The translations under genes were made by a program, and so were the position numbers. This document shows, piece by piece, positions 7,574 through 15,996 of a stretch of DNA of 64,000 nucleotides. The DNA is taken from assembly GCA_963676905.2 (NCBI GenBank), contig CAXXVE010000001.1:2480001-2544000 (forward strand), given 5' to 3'. Every line of letters begins with the position of its first letter. Position 1 is the first letter of the stretch. The DNA is from Oceanispirochaeta sp963676905 (GTDB lineage: Bacteria; Spirochaetota; Spirochaetia; DSM-2461). The notes beneath the pieces were generated by a model. That model worked only from the letters and a program-made list of their open reading frames with translations. It was not told where the DNA came from and did not search any database.

Positions 7574-8641
7574 ATGAATAAAACATCAGGTCTTTCAAGA
7601 TGGGGGCTTCTACTTCTGCTCTCGGTTGTCAGTATACTTTTCCTTTCCCTTCTCAGGCTGCCTGCGGCTCTTCTGCTTGGCCCGATGATAGCCGCCATGA
7701 TTCTGGCTTCCCGCGGGTTTGCCTATAAGATCAGGGGAAGGGTTTTCCTGACGGCCCAGGGGATTGTGGGGCTTATGATAGCCGGGCAGCTTCCCACAGA
7801 AGCACTGGGTGATGTTGTCCGGAACTGGCCTGTATTTATATCGGGAACCCTCTTTACAATTGCCGCATCGGCTGTTTTGGGGCGGATACTCTCCCGCAAC
7901 TCGCTTCTTCCTGGTACCACAGCCATCTGGGGTACTTCACCGGGGGCCGCATCGGTGATGACTATCATGTCCGAATCCTTCGGAGCCGATATCCGGCTTG
8001 TCGCCTTTATGCAGTACCTCCGGGTTGTAAGCTGCGCCCTCTGGGCCACTGTGCTTGGCCGTTTTGTCGGCGGGGTACACGCCGGTGGGGGTGATATCTT
8101 GCCGGATCTCCTTTCATCAGATTTCTCACTGGTCTCTCTGGTTCTGGCAGTCCTGATTGTTGTGGTAACCCAGTTTCTGGGAGAGGCGCTTAAAATTCCG
8201 GGAGGCGCACTGATTCTGCCCATTGTTGCGGGAATCCTTCTTAAAGTTTCAGGGGCAGCGGATATCGTTCTTCCGCCGCTGTTCCTTCTGCCTGCCTACG
8301 GGGTGGTCGGCTGGGTTATAGGTGCGCGCTTTACAAGAGAAGTGTTCAGTCATGCTGCGAAACTCTTCCCCTACATTCTGGGCTCCATCTTTCTTTTGAT
8401 AGGGGTCAATGCCCTCTTTGGCCTTCTGGTTATGCGCTGGGCTCATGTAGATCTTCTGACCGCATTTCTTGCAACAAGCCCCGGCGGTGCCGACTCTGTG
8501 GCCATCATAGCTGCATCCACCCCTGTGAACGTTGCCTTTGTCATGTCCATGCAGATCACCCGCTTTTTTCTGGTGCTGACGATGTATCCACTCCTTGCAA
8601 GAAAGCTCTCAGGGTCTTTTCAGCGGCAGGAAGAGCAATAA
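7574..8641 (+). CDS. AbrB-family (duplicated AbrB membrane domain) inner-membrane protein
   Basis: A 355-residue, very hydrophobic protein with about nine or ten membrane segments. It shows the internal duplication of the AbrB membrane family: GTSPGAASVMTIMSESFGAD in the first half and TSPGGADSVAIIAAS in the second, each after a helix. Members have been annotated as regulators of aidB expression or as putative ammonia monooxygenase, but their transport role is not established. Length matches the family. The gene is single, convergent with serA. Confidence 0.8.
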   Translation: MNKTSGLSRWGLLLLLSVVSILFLSLLRLPAALLLGPMIAAMILASRGFAYKIRGRVFLTAQGIVGLMIAGQLPTEALGDVVRNWPVFISGTLFTIAASAVLGRILSRNSLLPGTTAIWGTSPGAASVMTIMSESFGADIRLVAFMQYLRVVSCALWATVLGRFVGGVHAGGGDILPDLLSSDFSLVSLVLAVLIVVVTQFLGEALKIPGGALILPIVAGILLKVSGAADIVLPPLFLLPAYGVVGWVIGARFTREVFSHAAKLFPYILGSIFLLIGVNALFGLLVMRWAHVDLLTAFLATSPGGADSVAIIAASTPVNVAFVMSMQITRFFLVLTMYPLLARKLSGSFQRQEEQ

Positions 8642-8681
8642 AAAAGGGCGGAAAGAGCAATAACATTGCATCCTCCCGCCC
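8640..8681 (-). terminator. Rho-independent terminator of serA
   Basis: Read on the minus strand: GGGCGG ... CCGCCC followed by TTTTTT, with an inner stem GCAAT-GTT-ATTGC. It lies about 60 bases after the serA stop and abuts the stop of the convergent AbrB-like gene, so it may also help end that transcript. Confidence 0.75.
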
Positions 8682-8739
8682 AAAGGGTGGCATTTTACTT
8701 TCCCGCTCTGTCTTTCAAGAGCGAATAATTCAATAACTG

Positions 8740-9927
8740 TTATTTCAAAGAAACCTGAATAATGTTTTCAATCCCTCTAATTTTAGCAAGTACTGCATCT
8801 TCAGGACTGTCATCGAGCTTCAGGGTACAGACTGCAGCCCGTCCCCCTGAGAATATGGAGTTTTCCATCTCCTCTATATTGATGCTCGCCGCCTTCAGCT
8901 GATCCAGAACTCCCGCCAGAACCCCCACTTTGTTGTAGTGGCGGACCACCAGATTGTAGGGGGCTGTGCTCTTGTCCTGATGGTTTACCTGGTGCAGGGG
9001 TTTCCCGCTCTGCATATAGGCGCTGACGATATTGACAACTTCCATGGCTATGGCTTCCGAGGCCTGATCGGTAGAGGCGCCAATATGATGGGTTCCCGTT
9101 ATCACAGCAGCCAGTTCGCTGTCGTTGAAACTGCTGTCACCGGCTCCCGGTTCGTTTTCATAGACGTCCAGTGCCGCCTTGATGCCTCTGTTTTTTACTG
9201 CATCCTTAAGGGCAGCGGTGTCTACCACCTCTCCCCTTGATGTATTGACAAGAATAGCTCCGTCTTTCAGAGCGGAGATTATATCTTTTCCTATGAAGTG
9301 GGCCGTGTCTTTTCCGGCAGCCAGATGAATGGTAAGAACATCCGCTTTTGATGCGGCATCAACGGGGGTAGCACAGTATTCAACACCCCATTCGGCTGCT
9401 TTTTCGGGAGTGAGGCTTCGTGACCAGGCGGCTACGTTCATGCCGAAGGCCTTTGCCCTCTCCGCCGTACCACGGCCGATAGAACCCATACCGATAACCG
9501 ACAGAGTTCTGCCTTTCAATCCCGCTGCTTTTCCGTAGAGCTTCTTGTTCCAGACTCCGTTTCTGAGATCCATTGTCCCGTCGGCAATTCTTCTGTCGGC
9601 GGCAATCATCAGCCCCATTGCAAGTTCGGCCACCGCATCGGCGTTTTTGCCGGGACAGTTGGCCACATGGATGCCTCTTGTGGAAGCTGTTTCCAGATCA
9701 ATAGTGTTTACCCCGGCACCGGCACGGATGATAAGGGAGAGATTCTCACCTCTCTCTATGGTCTCTTTGGTGACCTTTGTGGAGCGGACTACAAGTATTT
9801 CCGCATCCTGAACGGCTTCGGGGAGGTCATCTGCTCCCAGGGACGCATTAATACGGAGGGAAGCACCAAGGCCTTCAAGGGCTTTGACTGCAGAATTGGA
9901 CAATTTATCGGCTATCAATATTCTCAT
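8740..9927 (-). CDS. serA: D-3-phosphoglycerate dehydrogenase
   Basis: A 395-residue 2-hydroxyacid dehydrogenase, first step of serine synthesis from 3-phosphoglycerate. The NAD-binding loop is LSVIGMGSIGRGTAERAKAF (about residue 145-160); the catalytic Arg lies in LVNTSRGEVVD, the Glu in DVYENEP and the His in ITGTHHIGAST. The last about 75 residues (YNLVVRHYNKVGVLAGVLDQL) form an ACT domain, so serine feedback inhibition is likely. Length matches the short SerA type with one ACT domain. Start ATG at 9927 has no Shine-Dalgarno sequence; a promoter with -10 box six bases upstream suggests a leaderless mRNA. Confidence 0.92.
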   Translation of the reverse strand: MRILIADKLSNSAVKALEGLGASLRINASLGADDLPEAVQDAEILVVRSTKVTKETIERGENLSLIIRAGAGVNTIDLETASTRGIHVANCPGKNADAVAELAMGLMIAADRRIADGTMDLRNGVWNKKLYGKAAGLKGRTLSVIGMGSIGRGTAERAKAFGMNVAAWSRSLTPEKAAEWGVEYCATPVDAASKADVLTIHLAAGKDTAHFIGKDIISALKDGAILVNTSRGEVVDTAALKDAVKNRGIKAALDVYENEPGAGDSSFNDSELAAVITGTHHIGASTDQASEAIAMEVVNIVSAYMQSGKPLHQVNHQDKSTAPYNLVVRHYNKVGVLAGVLDQLKAASINIEEMENSIFSGGRAAVCTLKLDDSPEDAVLAKIRGIENIIQVSLK

Positions 9928-9933
9928 AACTTA

Positions 9934-9962
9934 AGAATAGGGCCGAAAATTTAATCTGTAAA
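9934..9962 (-). promoter_or_regulatory. serA promoter
   Basis: On the minus strand TTTACA (9957-9962), 17-base spacer, TATTCT (9934-9939), then only six bases to the ATG at 9927. Hexamers and spacing are identical to those of the GntR operon promoter at 798-826. Confidence 0.6.
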
Positions 9963-10038
9963 GTAAAAACTGATCAAATGGTCAATCCATTTTCCCGACT
10001 GTTACACGGAGGTTCCGCGGTCCCTGGCTGAGGCCGTT

Positions 10039-10362
10039 TTAACTGTCGACTGTCTCCCGGAAGATCATCAGCGCCGACATCATTCTGGGGAACCCCGCAC
10101 TGGGGGCAGTCAGGAGAATCGTGTGCTCTATCTCCTCTTTGCTGCATCCTGCCTTCATGGCCTTCTCTATGTGGGTTTGAAGGGCAAAATCAAATTGTGA
10201 GGAGGCTGAAACGGCAATTTTAATAAGCCATCGCGTCTTTTCATCCAGAGGGCCTCCCTTTTCATGGAGGGCATGGCCGAAGTCCTCATAGGATTTGTAG
10301 AGATCGGGGTGATTCTTCATCAGATACTGGAGGTTCTCTTTCCTCTTCTTTTTCATATTCAT
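10039..10362 (-). CDS. Carboxymuconolactone decarboxylase/AhpD-fold protein
   Basis: A 107-residue all-helical protein of the CMD/AhpD group: EKTRWLIKIAVSASSQFDFALQTHIEKAMKAGCSKEEIEHTILLTAPSAGFP is the core, read in parts as KIAVSAS, THIEKAMKAG and EEIEHTILL. AhpD-type enzymes carry a CxxC redox pair before the conserved His; here that position reads FALQTHI, without cysteines, so alkylhydroperoxidase activity is unlikely and the protein is closer to the non-redox CMD type. Function unknown. Two close starts are possible (MNMKKK or MKKK). Confidence 0.75.
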   Translation of the reverse strand: MNMKKKRKENLQYLMKNHPDLYKSYEDFGHALHEKGGPLDEKTRWLIKIAVSASSQFDFALQTHIEKAMKAGCSKEEIEHTILLTAPSAGFPRMMSALMIFRETVDS

Positions 10363-10416
10363 TTAAAGTCCCGTCCTTATCTTAATCTTTATCACATGAT
10401 ATCATGTCCGGTATCG

Positions 10417-10788
10417 ATGAACAGTTATAGATTTATAAAAATTACAATTCTTTTTGCCCTCTTTTTTCTCTTTCAGTGGTCCGCTCAGTATGCCGCTTCC
10501 TCTCTTTCCGGGGGAGGCAGCAGGCTGTATCTTGTCCTTATGTACGGCGGGTTTTTTATGAGGGCTCTTGTCTGGATTGAGATTCTCAGGGATATGAAGC
10601 TGATTTCTGCCTACAGTATCAGCAGTCTCTCATACCTTATTATCCCATTCCTGTCCTGGAAACTGACTGGTGAGGAGTACAAGTCCTCCTATCTTCTTGG
10701 GGGAGTGCTGATACTGGCTGGAATACTCATATTTTCTGTAGGGGAACAGAGGGAGCGGGGTCTTGAGCCTGCGGGAGCGAGCCTGTGA
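10417..10788 (+). CDS. Small multidrug-resistance/EamA-like membrane protein, first of a pair
   Basis: About 123 residues with four hydrophobic helices (start MNSYRFIKITILFALFFLF). It looks like half of an EamA/DMT carrier, as in SMR proteins and the ArnE/ArnF pair; the last helix LLGGVLILAGILIFSVGEQ is typical. I chose ATG 10417; ATG 10396 is also possible, and longer reading into the divergent AhpD-like gene is not credible. The stop shares bases with the GTG start of the next gene (GTGA). The two products probably form a heterodimer. Substrate unknown. Confidence 0.65.
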   Translation: MNSYRFIKITILFALFFLFQWSAQYAASSLSGGGSRLYLVLMYGGFFMRALVWIEILRDMKLISAYSISSLSYLIIPFLSWKLTGEEYKSSYLLGGVLILAGILIFSVGEQRERGLEPAGASL

Positions 10789-11129
10789 CAGCCTTTCTGC
10801 TTATGATTCTGATTCTTTTGATGGTTGCCGGTGGACAGACCCTCCTGAAGAAGGGAATACAGGCGGGCAGGGAGCGTGGATGGAGCCGTCTGGCCTCCCT
10901 TTTCCACCCCCTTGTACTGCTTGCCGGTGCAATGGTTCTGGCTTCTCCTGTCCTCTATGTCCGGGTTGTCGCCATTCTTGGGCTCTCTTCGGCCTTCGGG
11001 CTGAACGCACTGAGCTATCCCCTTATTTTTCTCCTGTCGAGGTTTTTCCTCAAAGAAACTTCAAATCCCTGGCACTGGTCGGGGCTGATCCTTATAACAG
11101 CGGGCGTTTTCGCCTGGTCTCTCCCGTAG
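10785..11129 (+). CDS. Small multidrug-resistance/EamA-like membrane protein, second of a pair
   Basis: A 114-residue protein with four helices: LLMILILLMVAGGQTLLKKG, LVLLAGAMVLASPVLYVRVV, SAFGLNALSYPLIFLLSRFFLKE and WSGLILITAGVFAW. The pattern (GQ-LLKKG in helix 1, LSYPLIFLLSRFFLKE before the last helix) is that of SMR/DMT half-carriers. GTG start overlaps the previous stop, with GGGAG upstream, so it is coupled to its partner. Pairs of this kind include flippases for undecaprenyl-linked sugars (ArnE/F) and cation or amine exporters. Confidence 0.7.
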   Translation: MTAFLLMILILLMVAGGQTLLKKGIQAGRERGWSRLASLFHPLVLLAGAMVLASPVLYVRVVAILGLSSAFGLNALSYPLIFLLSRFFLKETSNPWHWSGLILITAGVFAWSLP

Positions 11130-11139
11130 AGTTCAGGTT

Positions 11140-11169
11140 AAAAAAAGGCCGCTCCCATAGAGAGCGGCC
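11140..11169 (-). terminator. Rho-independent terminator of lacZ
   Basis: Stem GGCCGCTC/GAGCGGCC (11147-11154 and 11162-11169) with a 7-base loop; on the minus strand it is followed by seven T. It lies 46 bases after the lacZ stop. It is also placed to end the convergent SMR pair. Confidence 0.9.
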
Positions 11170-11214
11170 CGTATCAAATCAGATACCCCTGAGGGGATAT
11201 TATTTTGTACTCAA

Positions 11215-14200
11215 TTATTTTCTGCTCATTGAAAAGCTGAATCTGTATACTCCCGGAGCCAGTTCGTATTCAGGTCTGGTCTGGGGGCCGCAGCTTCCTG
11301 TTCCCAGTCCTCTCTGAGCAAGGTCCAGGGTCAGCCAGGTCTCTTTTCTTTCGGGAAGGTCTGTTACGTGGCGTGATGAGTAGAGATCGGCCGCACTGTG
11401 GTGGAGGGCAGAGAATTCAAACTCTCTGTCTCCTTCAATCCTTATAGTTCTCTCTCCGTCACCAATCTCCATCCATCTTGTACCGCAGTGGTTGCCGCAC
11501 TCCTGGGGAAGGATATAGGGAACAAACTGCTCTGTCACGCTCTGGTCCCATATGCCGTAGAAGGCGGAAACATCACGGTCGATGTAGCTCTCATGGGGGC
11601 CTCTTCCGTACCAGCTGAGCTCTTCAAATCCCGCTTTCAGTGGAAGAATGAGTCCCACTCTGGGAAGGCTGGGGTATTCGGAGGGAATATTAATCTCAGT
11701 ATCAATCCTCAGATTTCCGCTGAACTTCTGGACCATTGTAATTTCGGGCATATCTTCTGCGGCCCTGTAGGTCTTCTGAACCGTCAGAACTTCCTCTGTA
11801 TCTGAAAGAACTTCCGTGTTTACAAGGGTCAGTCTGTCCAGACCCGCTTTGGTCCACTGTCCAAGAGGCTTGTCCTCCTGCCCCGACCATTCGCGGATGC
11901 CGTCGTTGTCGGTAGCGGCGCGCCAGAGGTTCAGTTCCATGCTTTCAGCAAGAAGGGCGGCTTCACCGTCTTTCAGCTGCATTTTTCCATCTTCCAGTAC
12001 AGCCCTCAGAGAAGACTTTTCTGTTTCATCATCCGAGGCTTCCCACTCTGTACTGAATACATAGCTTCCAGCCAGCTGCAGCTGCTCCGATGCAATAATA
12101 TGACCGGCCTTACACCATCTCTGTGCTTCTTTCACAGTCACAGTGATGTTCAGGAAGAACTCCTCACCCGATGCTGCGGGGGGCATGGATACGGGAAGGG
12201 CTAGTTCCGCTTCTTCTCCCGCTTTCAGGGCAGGGAGCTTAAGGTCTCCCGATGCAACAGTCTCACCGTTCTGAAGCAGCTCCCAGGACGCTTCAAGCCA
12301 GCTCAGGTCTGTGAAATCCTGTTTGTTCTTCAGGACCATTGTTGTGAGTCTGCCATCACCTGATTTCAGGCTGAAACTGACGGGCTGTTTCAGGTACTTG
12401 CACTCTTCCATGGCGGGGTGGGGTGTTCTGTCGGGCCAGATCAGACCGTTGATACAGAAGTCCGAGTCATGAACAGGTTCGCCGTAATCTCCGCCGTAAG
12501 CCCAGTATTCACGGCCGTCCTCTGTCTTTTTGGTCAGTCCCTGGTCGACCCAGTCCCAGATAAAACCGCCCTGCAGTCCGTGGACATTCTCAAAAATATC
12601 CCAGTAGTCCTTCAGGCTTCCGTTGCTGTTGCCCATGGCGTGGGAGTACTCACAGGCGATATAGGGACGGTGGTCCTCTGTCTCCTGTGCAAAGTGGAGC
12701 ATATCCTCGATGGTTTCATACATGGGGCAGTACACATCGGTGGCAAAGGCACCCCAGCCTGTCTTGTGAACGTTGGGGGACTGTCCCCACTCTTCACGGC
12801 AAGCTCCCTCGTAGTGGAGGACTCTTGTATCATCGTACTTTCTGATCCATCCGGCGCAGGCGTCGTGGTTGGGTCCGTATCCGGACTCATTTCCAAGGGA
12901 CCACATGATGATACAGGGGTGGTTTTTGTCCCGGTGGACCATTCTCTGGACCCTGTTCAGCATGGCTCCGCAGAAGCGGATGTCCCGGCAGACCTGGTCG
13001 TAGTAGTCGTGGGTTTCGATGTTGGCTTCGTCCACAAGGTAGATTCCCCACTCATCACACAGGTCATACCACTCGGGGGTGTTGGGGTAGTGTGAGGTCC
13101 GTACGGCGTTGAAGTTGTACTGTTTCAGAAGCTCAAGGTCTTTGATCATCCCCTCTCGGGTTACAGTCTTTCCTGTATCGGGCTCATGCTCGTGGCGGTT
13201 TACACCCTTGATCATGACGGCTTTGCCGTTGATAAGGAGCTCCCTGTTTTTGATCTCCACCTTGCGGAAACCGGTGCGGCAGCTGACAACCTCAACGGCT
13301 GTGCCGTCGGGGGCGTTGAGTGAAACAACAAGGGTATAAAGAACGGGATTCTCTGAGGACCAGAGTTTTACATCCTCAACTCTGACTGTCTTTCTGACCT
13401 GTCTCTCACCTGTTTTATCGCTTTCTGTCAGGCGGACATCCTTGAAGCGTGTGTCACCCAGATTTTTATCTTCCCACTTTACGGCGCCTTCAGCATCGTA
13501 GAGGGCCGCTGTCAGGGTATAATTTTTCTCGGCAGCTGTAAGGCTGTCTGTCTGCAGGGCAATTCTCATCTCTCCTGCACCGTCAGACACGGGTTCTGAC
13601 TGAACAAAGAGGTCGGCAATCCGTTCTTCGGCGGTGGAGTAGATATAGACGTCACGGTAGATACCGGCCATCCACCAGTGGTCCTGGTCCTCCATAAAGC
13701 TTCCGTCTGACCAGCGGATGACAACGGCGCAGAGGCTGTTCTCTCCCTCTTTTACATAGGGGGTGATGTCGAAGGCCGCGGGAGTTCTTGAATCCTTGCT
13801 GAATCCCACTTCCTCTCCGTTGATAAAGAGGAAAAACGCCGATTCAACACCGTCAAAGTGTATGACTGTGCGGCGCTCTTTCCATCCCTCGGGGAGGGTG
13901 AATGATGTGTGGTAGACTCCCGTGGGGTTCTCTTCAGGAACATGGGGGGCCTTGATCGTAAAGGGCATCTGCACGTTGGTATACCAGGGATAGTCTCCGG
14001 TATCTTCCATGGTCCAGTTGGCGGGAACTGTGATCTTCCTGCTTCCCGCGGGAACCGCCTTTGTGTCTGCTGCAGTTACAGCTTCGGGCTTGTCTTTAAG
14101 AAGAAAGTCCCACTGGCCGTTGAGCTTTTTGTACCAGGGAGAGTTTTCGGGGTCCCGGGTCAGGGCGGACTCTGTGTCTTTATAGGGGAAAAGAGTGGCT

Positions 14201-14277
14201 CTGGGGGGAATTGCTGAAATGGACGGCAGCTCTGGCTGAATCCATGGTTTCGATGCTGATAGTGGTGAAAAGGACAT
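11215..14277 (-). CDS. lacZ: Beta-galactosidase, glycoside hydrolase family 2
   Basis: A 1020-residue cytoplasmic enzyme (no signal peptide), the same length as E. coli LacZ. Domain order: sugar-binding jelly roll (from about residue 45), Ig-like domain, TIM barrel (about 350-640), second Ig-like domain, and C-terminal small-chain beta sandwich. The acid/base Glu is in IIMWSLGNESGYG (about residue 463) and the nucleophile Glu in YIACEYSHAMGNS (about 542). NWTMEDTGDYPWYTNV and FIWDWVDQGL are also family signatures. It hydrolyses lactose and related beta-galactosides. GAGGAGT precedes the ATG. A divergent AraC regulator probably controls it. Confidence 0.95.
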   Translation of the reverse strand: MSFSPLSASKPWIQPELPSISAIPPRATLFPYKDTESALTRDPENSPWYKKLNGQWDFLLKDKPEAVTAADTKAVPAGSRKITVPANWTMEDTGDYPWYTNVQMPFTIKAPHVPEENPTGVYHTSFTLPEGWKERRTVIHFDGVESAFFLFINGEEVGFSKDSRTPAAFDITPYVKEGENSLCAVVIRWSDGSFMEDQDHWWMAGIYRDVYIYSTAEERIADLFVQSEPVSDGAGEMRIALQTDSLTAAEKNYTLTAALYDAEGAVKWEDKNLGDTRFKDVRLTESDKTGERQVRKTVRVEDVKLWSSENPVLYTLVVSLNAPDGTAVEVVSCRTGFRKVEIKNRELLINGKAVMIKGVNRHEHEPDTGKTVTREGMIKDLELLKQYNFNAVRTSHYPNTPEWYDLCDEWGIYLVDEANIETHDYYDQVCRDIRFCGAMLNRVQRMVHRDKNHPCIIMWSLGNESGYGPNHDACAGWIRKYDDTRVLHYEGACREEWGQSPNVHKTGWGAFATDVYCPMYETIEDMLHFAQETEDHRPYIACEYSHAMGNSNGSLKDYWDIFENVHGLQGGFIWDWVDQGLTKKTEDGREYWAYGGDYGEPVHDSDFCINGLIWPDRTPHPAMEECKYLKQPVSFSLKSGDGRLTTMVLKNKQDFTDLSWLEASWELLQNGETVASGDLKLPALKAGEEAELALPVSMPPAASGEEFFLNITVTVKEAQRWCKAGHIIASEQLQLAGSYVFSTEWEASDDETEKSSLRAVLEDGKMQLKDGEAALLAESMELNLWRAATDNDGIREWSGQEDKPLGQWTKAGLDRLTLVNTEVLSDTEEVLTVQKTYRAAEDMPEITMVQKFSGNLRIDTEINIPSEYPSLPRVGLILPLKAGFEELSWYGRGPHESYIDRDVSAFYGIWDQSVTEQFVPYILPQECGNHCGTRWMEIGDGERTIRIEGDREFEFSALHHSAADLYSSRHVTDLPERKETWLTLDLAQRGLGTGSCGPQTRPEYELAPGVYRFSFSMSRK

Positions 14278-14319
14278 ATATTACTCCTCATTATTTGTTT
14301 AATGGTATGGATGTATCAA

Positions 14320-14347
14320 ATTATATCTGTGTTTTAGCACAAGTCCA
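14320..14347 (-). promoter_or_regulatory. lacZ promoter with overlapping palindrome
   Basis: On the minus strand TGGACT (14342-14347), 16 bases, TATAAT (14320-14325). The -35 box overlaps a palindrome CCAG-CA-CTGG (14345-14354), a plausible half of an AraC-family binding region shared with the divergent regulator gene. Confidence 0.5.
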
Positions 14348-14388
14348 GCACTGGTAAAATGGTATTGTTGGTATATATAATGTGTTAT

Positions 14389-15264
14389 ATGGTATTTCCC
14401 GGAAACGACAAAATCAAAGAACAGCTGATCTTCCGCTCCCTTGGAGATATTTCACACCGCCAGCGCATCGGCTGCGGCTTTATGAACAAGGGCGGGATCA
14501 GTCTGGATGAATATAACAGCCGTTTCACAACCTATGTCCTGATCTATGTGATCCGGGGAACAGGAAGGTATGTGGACGAAGAAAGGCAGGAGATTCCACT
14601 GGGGCCGGGAAGCCTTTTTCAGCGGCATCCCGGACTCCTTCATTCGACGATTATTGATCCTGAGAGCAGATGGCTTGAATGCTTCCTCGATCTGGGAGAG
14701 GATCTCTACAGAGCCCTTGTAACAATGAGACTGATTCTGCCAGAGGAGAAGGTCTGCTGGCTGCCCCCGGGAAGCGGTATCGAGGAGGAGTTTTTCAGAA
14801 TGATGGTCAGTCTCAGGGATTCATCAGAGCGGGAGCTTTCCCATTACAGCATGAGTATGATGCAGTTCTGTGCCACCCTTCTTGAGAGGGCAAGGAAAGG
14901 GAATGAGGATGAGTGGAACAGGATAGAGACAAGCTGCCAGGATTTTAACAGCCGCCTTGATGAACGTCTTGATCTGAAGGAGTACTGCCGCACCAGGGGA
15001 TGGGGATATGAGTCCTTCAGGAAGAACTTTTCACAGAAAATGGGATTGTCTCCGGGGCAGTATATAATTCAAAGGCGGATGGACGAGGCCTGCCGGCTTC
15101 TCCGTACAGGACGGCTTTCGGTGAAGGAAACCGCCCGGAAGCTGGGTTACAGAAGCCCCTATGAGTTCTCCGCCCAGTTCAGGCGGTTTACAGGCTGGTC
15201 CCCCAGGGACTACCGGGGAGCTCAGCCCTCACAGGATGCGGATCAGCCTCTGGCTACAAGATAG
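14389..15264 (+). CDS. AraC-family transcriptional regulator
   Basis: About 291 residues. N-terminal cupin-like ligand domain (YVLIYVIRGTGRYVDE ... PGSLFQRHPGLLHS) and a C-terminal double helix-turn-helix: LDLKEYCRTRGWGYESFRKNF and LSVKETARKLGYRSPYEFSAQFRRFTGWSPRDYR in two parts. It is divergent from lacZ with a short shared intergenic region, so it likely senses a galactoside and activates lacZ. Starts at 14359 and 14389 are possible; I prefer 14389 because a perfect TATAAT (14376-14381) lies 7 bases before it, although there is no Shine-Dalgarno sequence. Confidence 0.85.
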   Translation: MVFPGNDKIKEQLIFRSLGDISHRQRIGCGFMNKGGISLDEYNSRFTTYVLIYVIRGTGRYVDEERQEIPLGPGSLFQRHPGLLHSTIIDPESRWLECFLDLGEDLYRALVTMRLILPEEKVCWLPPGSGIEEEFFRMMVSLRDSSERELSHYSMSMMQFCATLLERARKGNEDEWNRIETSCQDFNSRLDERLDLKEYCRTRGWGYESFRKNFSQKMGLSPGQYIIQRRMDEACRLLRTGRLSVKETARKLGYRSPYEFSAQFRRFTGWSPRDYRGAQPSQDADQPLATR

Positions 15265-15470
15265 TCTCTGACAAGCTTGGTGATCAGAAGGGCCGTGGGG
15301 ATAAGGTGATAGAACACATCGAAGATGTCGATGGGTTTCTTCAGGGTACCTTCCCTGAGCATATTGAACTTCTCCACCAGGTGCGGCTGGGGTGTGAAAG
15401 GGGCCAGCAGCATCAGAACCGATATCATAATGAGCATTGTATAATCCATCTTGTCCAGGAATGAAAGCAT
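15243..15470 (-). CDS. Small two-helix membrane protein
   Basis: A 75-residue protein with a hydrophobic N-terminal helix (YTMLIMISVLMLLAPFTPQPH) and a second helix near the end (FYHLIPTALLITKLVRDYLV). AAGGAG about 8 bases before the ATG supports this reading frame over the longer overlapping one. It overlaps the 3' end of the convergent AraC gene by 22 bases. It follows the C_GCAxxG_C_C gene by 63 bases and is probably co-transcribed. Similar small proteins are sometimes labelled RND-transporter associated; I cannot assign a function. Confidence 0.6.
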   Translation of the reverse strand: MLSFLDKMDYTMLIMISVLMLLAPFTPQPHLVEKFNMLREGTLKKPIDIFDVFYHLIPTALLITKLVRDYLVARG

Positions 15471-15533
15471 AATAGTCTCCTTGACTCTTTGTCTTTTTCT
15501 TCAATAAAATTAGATATCCGGCTGATCCCTTTT

Positions 15534-15908
15534 TTAGGATACACGTACCTTCGGGAAAACTTCATTCAAATAGAGTGATGCCTTTTCAACACAGCCTTCA
15601 CAGCTCAGCTTTTTGGCCTTGCGGATCTTTTTGCAAACAAGATCACCCGCTTTATCGGCAAACCACCTGTCAAAGTCTTCCCTCTTTTCGGGATGATGCT
15701 GCTCAAGGAGCCAGGAGGCTGCATAGTATGCTCCGCAAACCTTTCCCGGAGCCTTTCCGAAACCGTGTTTTCTGAACTCAATAAAGAGGTCACTGTCTGT
15801 TTCGGCGCCTTCAGGGGCATAGGTTGTAAGGATGGCCTGTGCGCAGTTTACTATTTTTCTGTCTATCCTGGTTTTGAATATGTCCAGGGCTTCCTGTTCT
15901 CTGTTCAT
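15534..15908 (-). CDS. C_GCAxxG_C_C family redox-type protein
   Basis: A 124-residue protein with the spaced cysteines of this family: NCAQAILTTY near residue 22, VCGAYYAASWLL near 58 (the C-G-x-x-x-A core), and VCKKIRKAKKLSCEGCVEKA near 92. The family is thought to bind a metal or to do redox chemistry at the membrane, but no biochemical role is firmly known. AGGTGA precedes the ATG. A strong promoter lies upstream and a small membrane protein downstream, which fits a membrane-linked job. Confidence 0.75.
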   Translation of the reverse strand: MNREQEALDIFKTRIDRKIVNCAQAILTTYAPEGAETDSDLFIEFRKHGFGKAPGKVCGAYYAASWLLEQHHPEKREDFDRWFADKAGDLVCKKIRKAKKLSCEGCVEKASLYLNEVFPKVRVS

Positions 15909-15938
15909 TCACCTGTCCCGATATATTATATTGATAAA

Positions 15939-15967
15939 TGTATATATTAAAAACCATATGTTGTCAA
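15939..15967 (-). promoter_or_regulatory. Strong promoter of the C_GCAxxG gene
   Basis: On the minus strand TTGACA (15962-15967), 17 bases, TATACA (15939-15944). Both hexamers are near consensus. The start codon is about 30 bases further on. Confidence 0.75.
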
Positions 15968-15996
15968 GAAAAAAAGAGAATCAACTGAATTATACT

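Noticed and set aside
10039..10362. AhpD alkylhydroperoxidase
   Set aside because: The CxxC pair needed for activity is missing; only the fold family is supported.
12418..13095. Plus-strand open frame opposite lacZ
   Set aside because: Antisense shadow within the conserved catalytic domain of lacZ.
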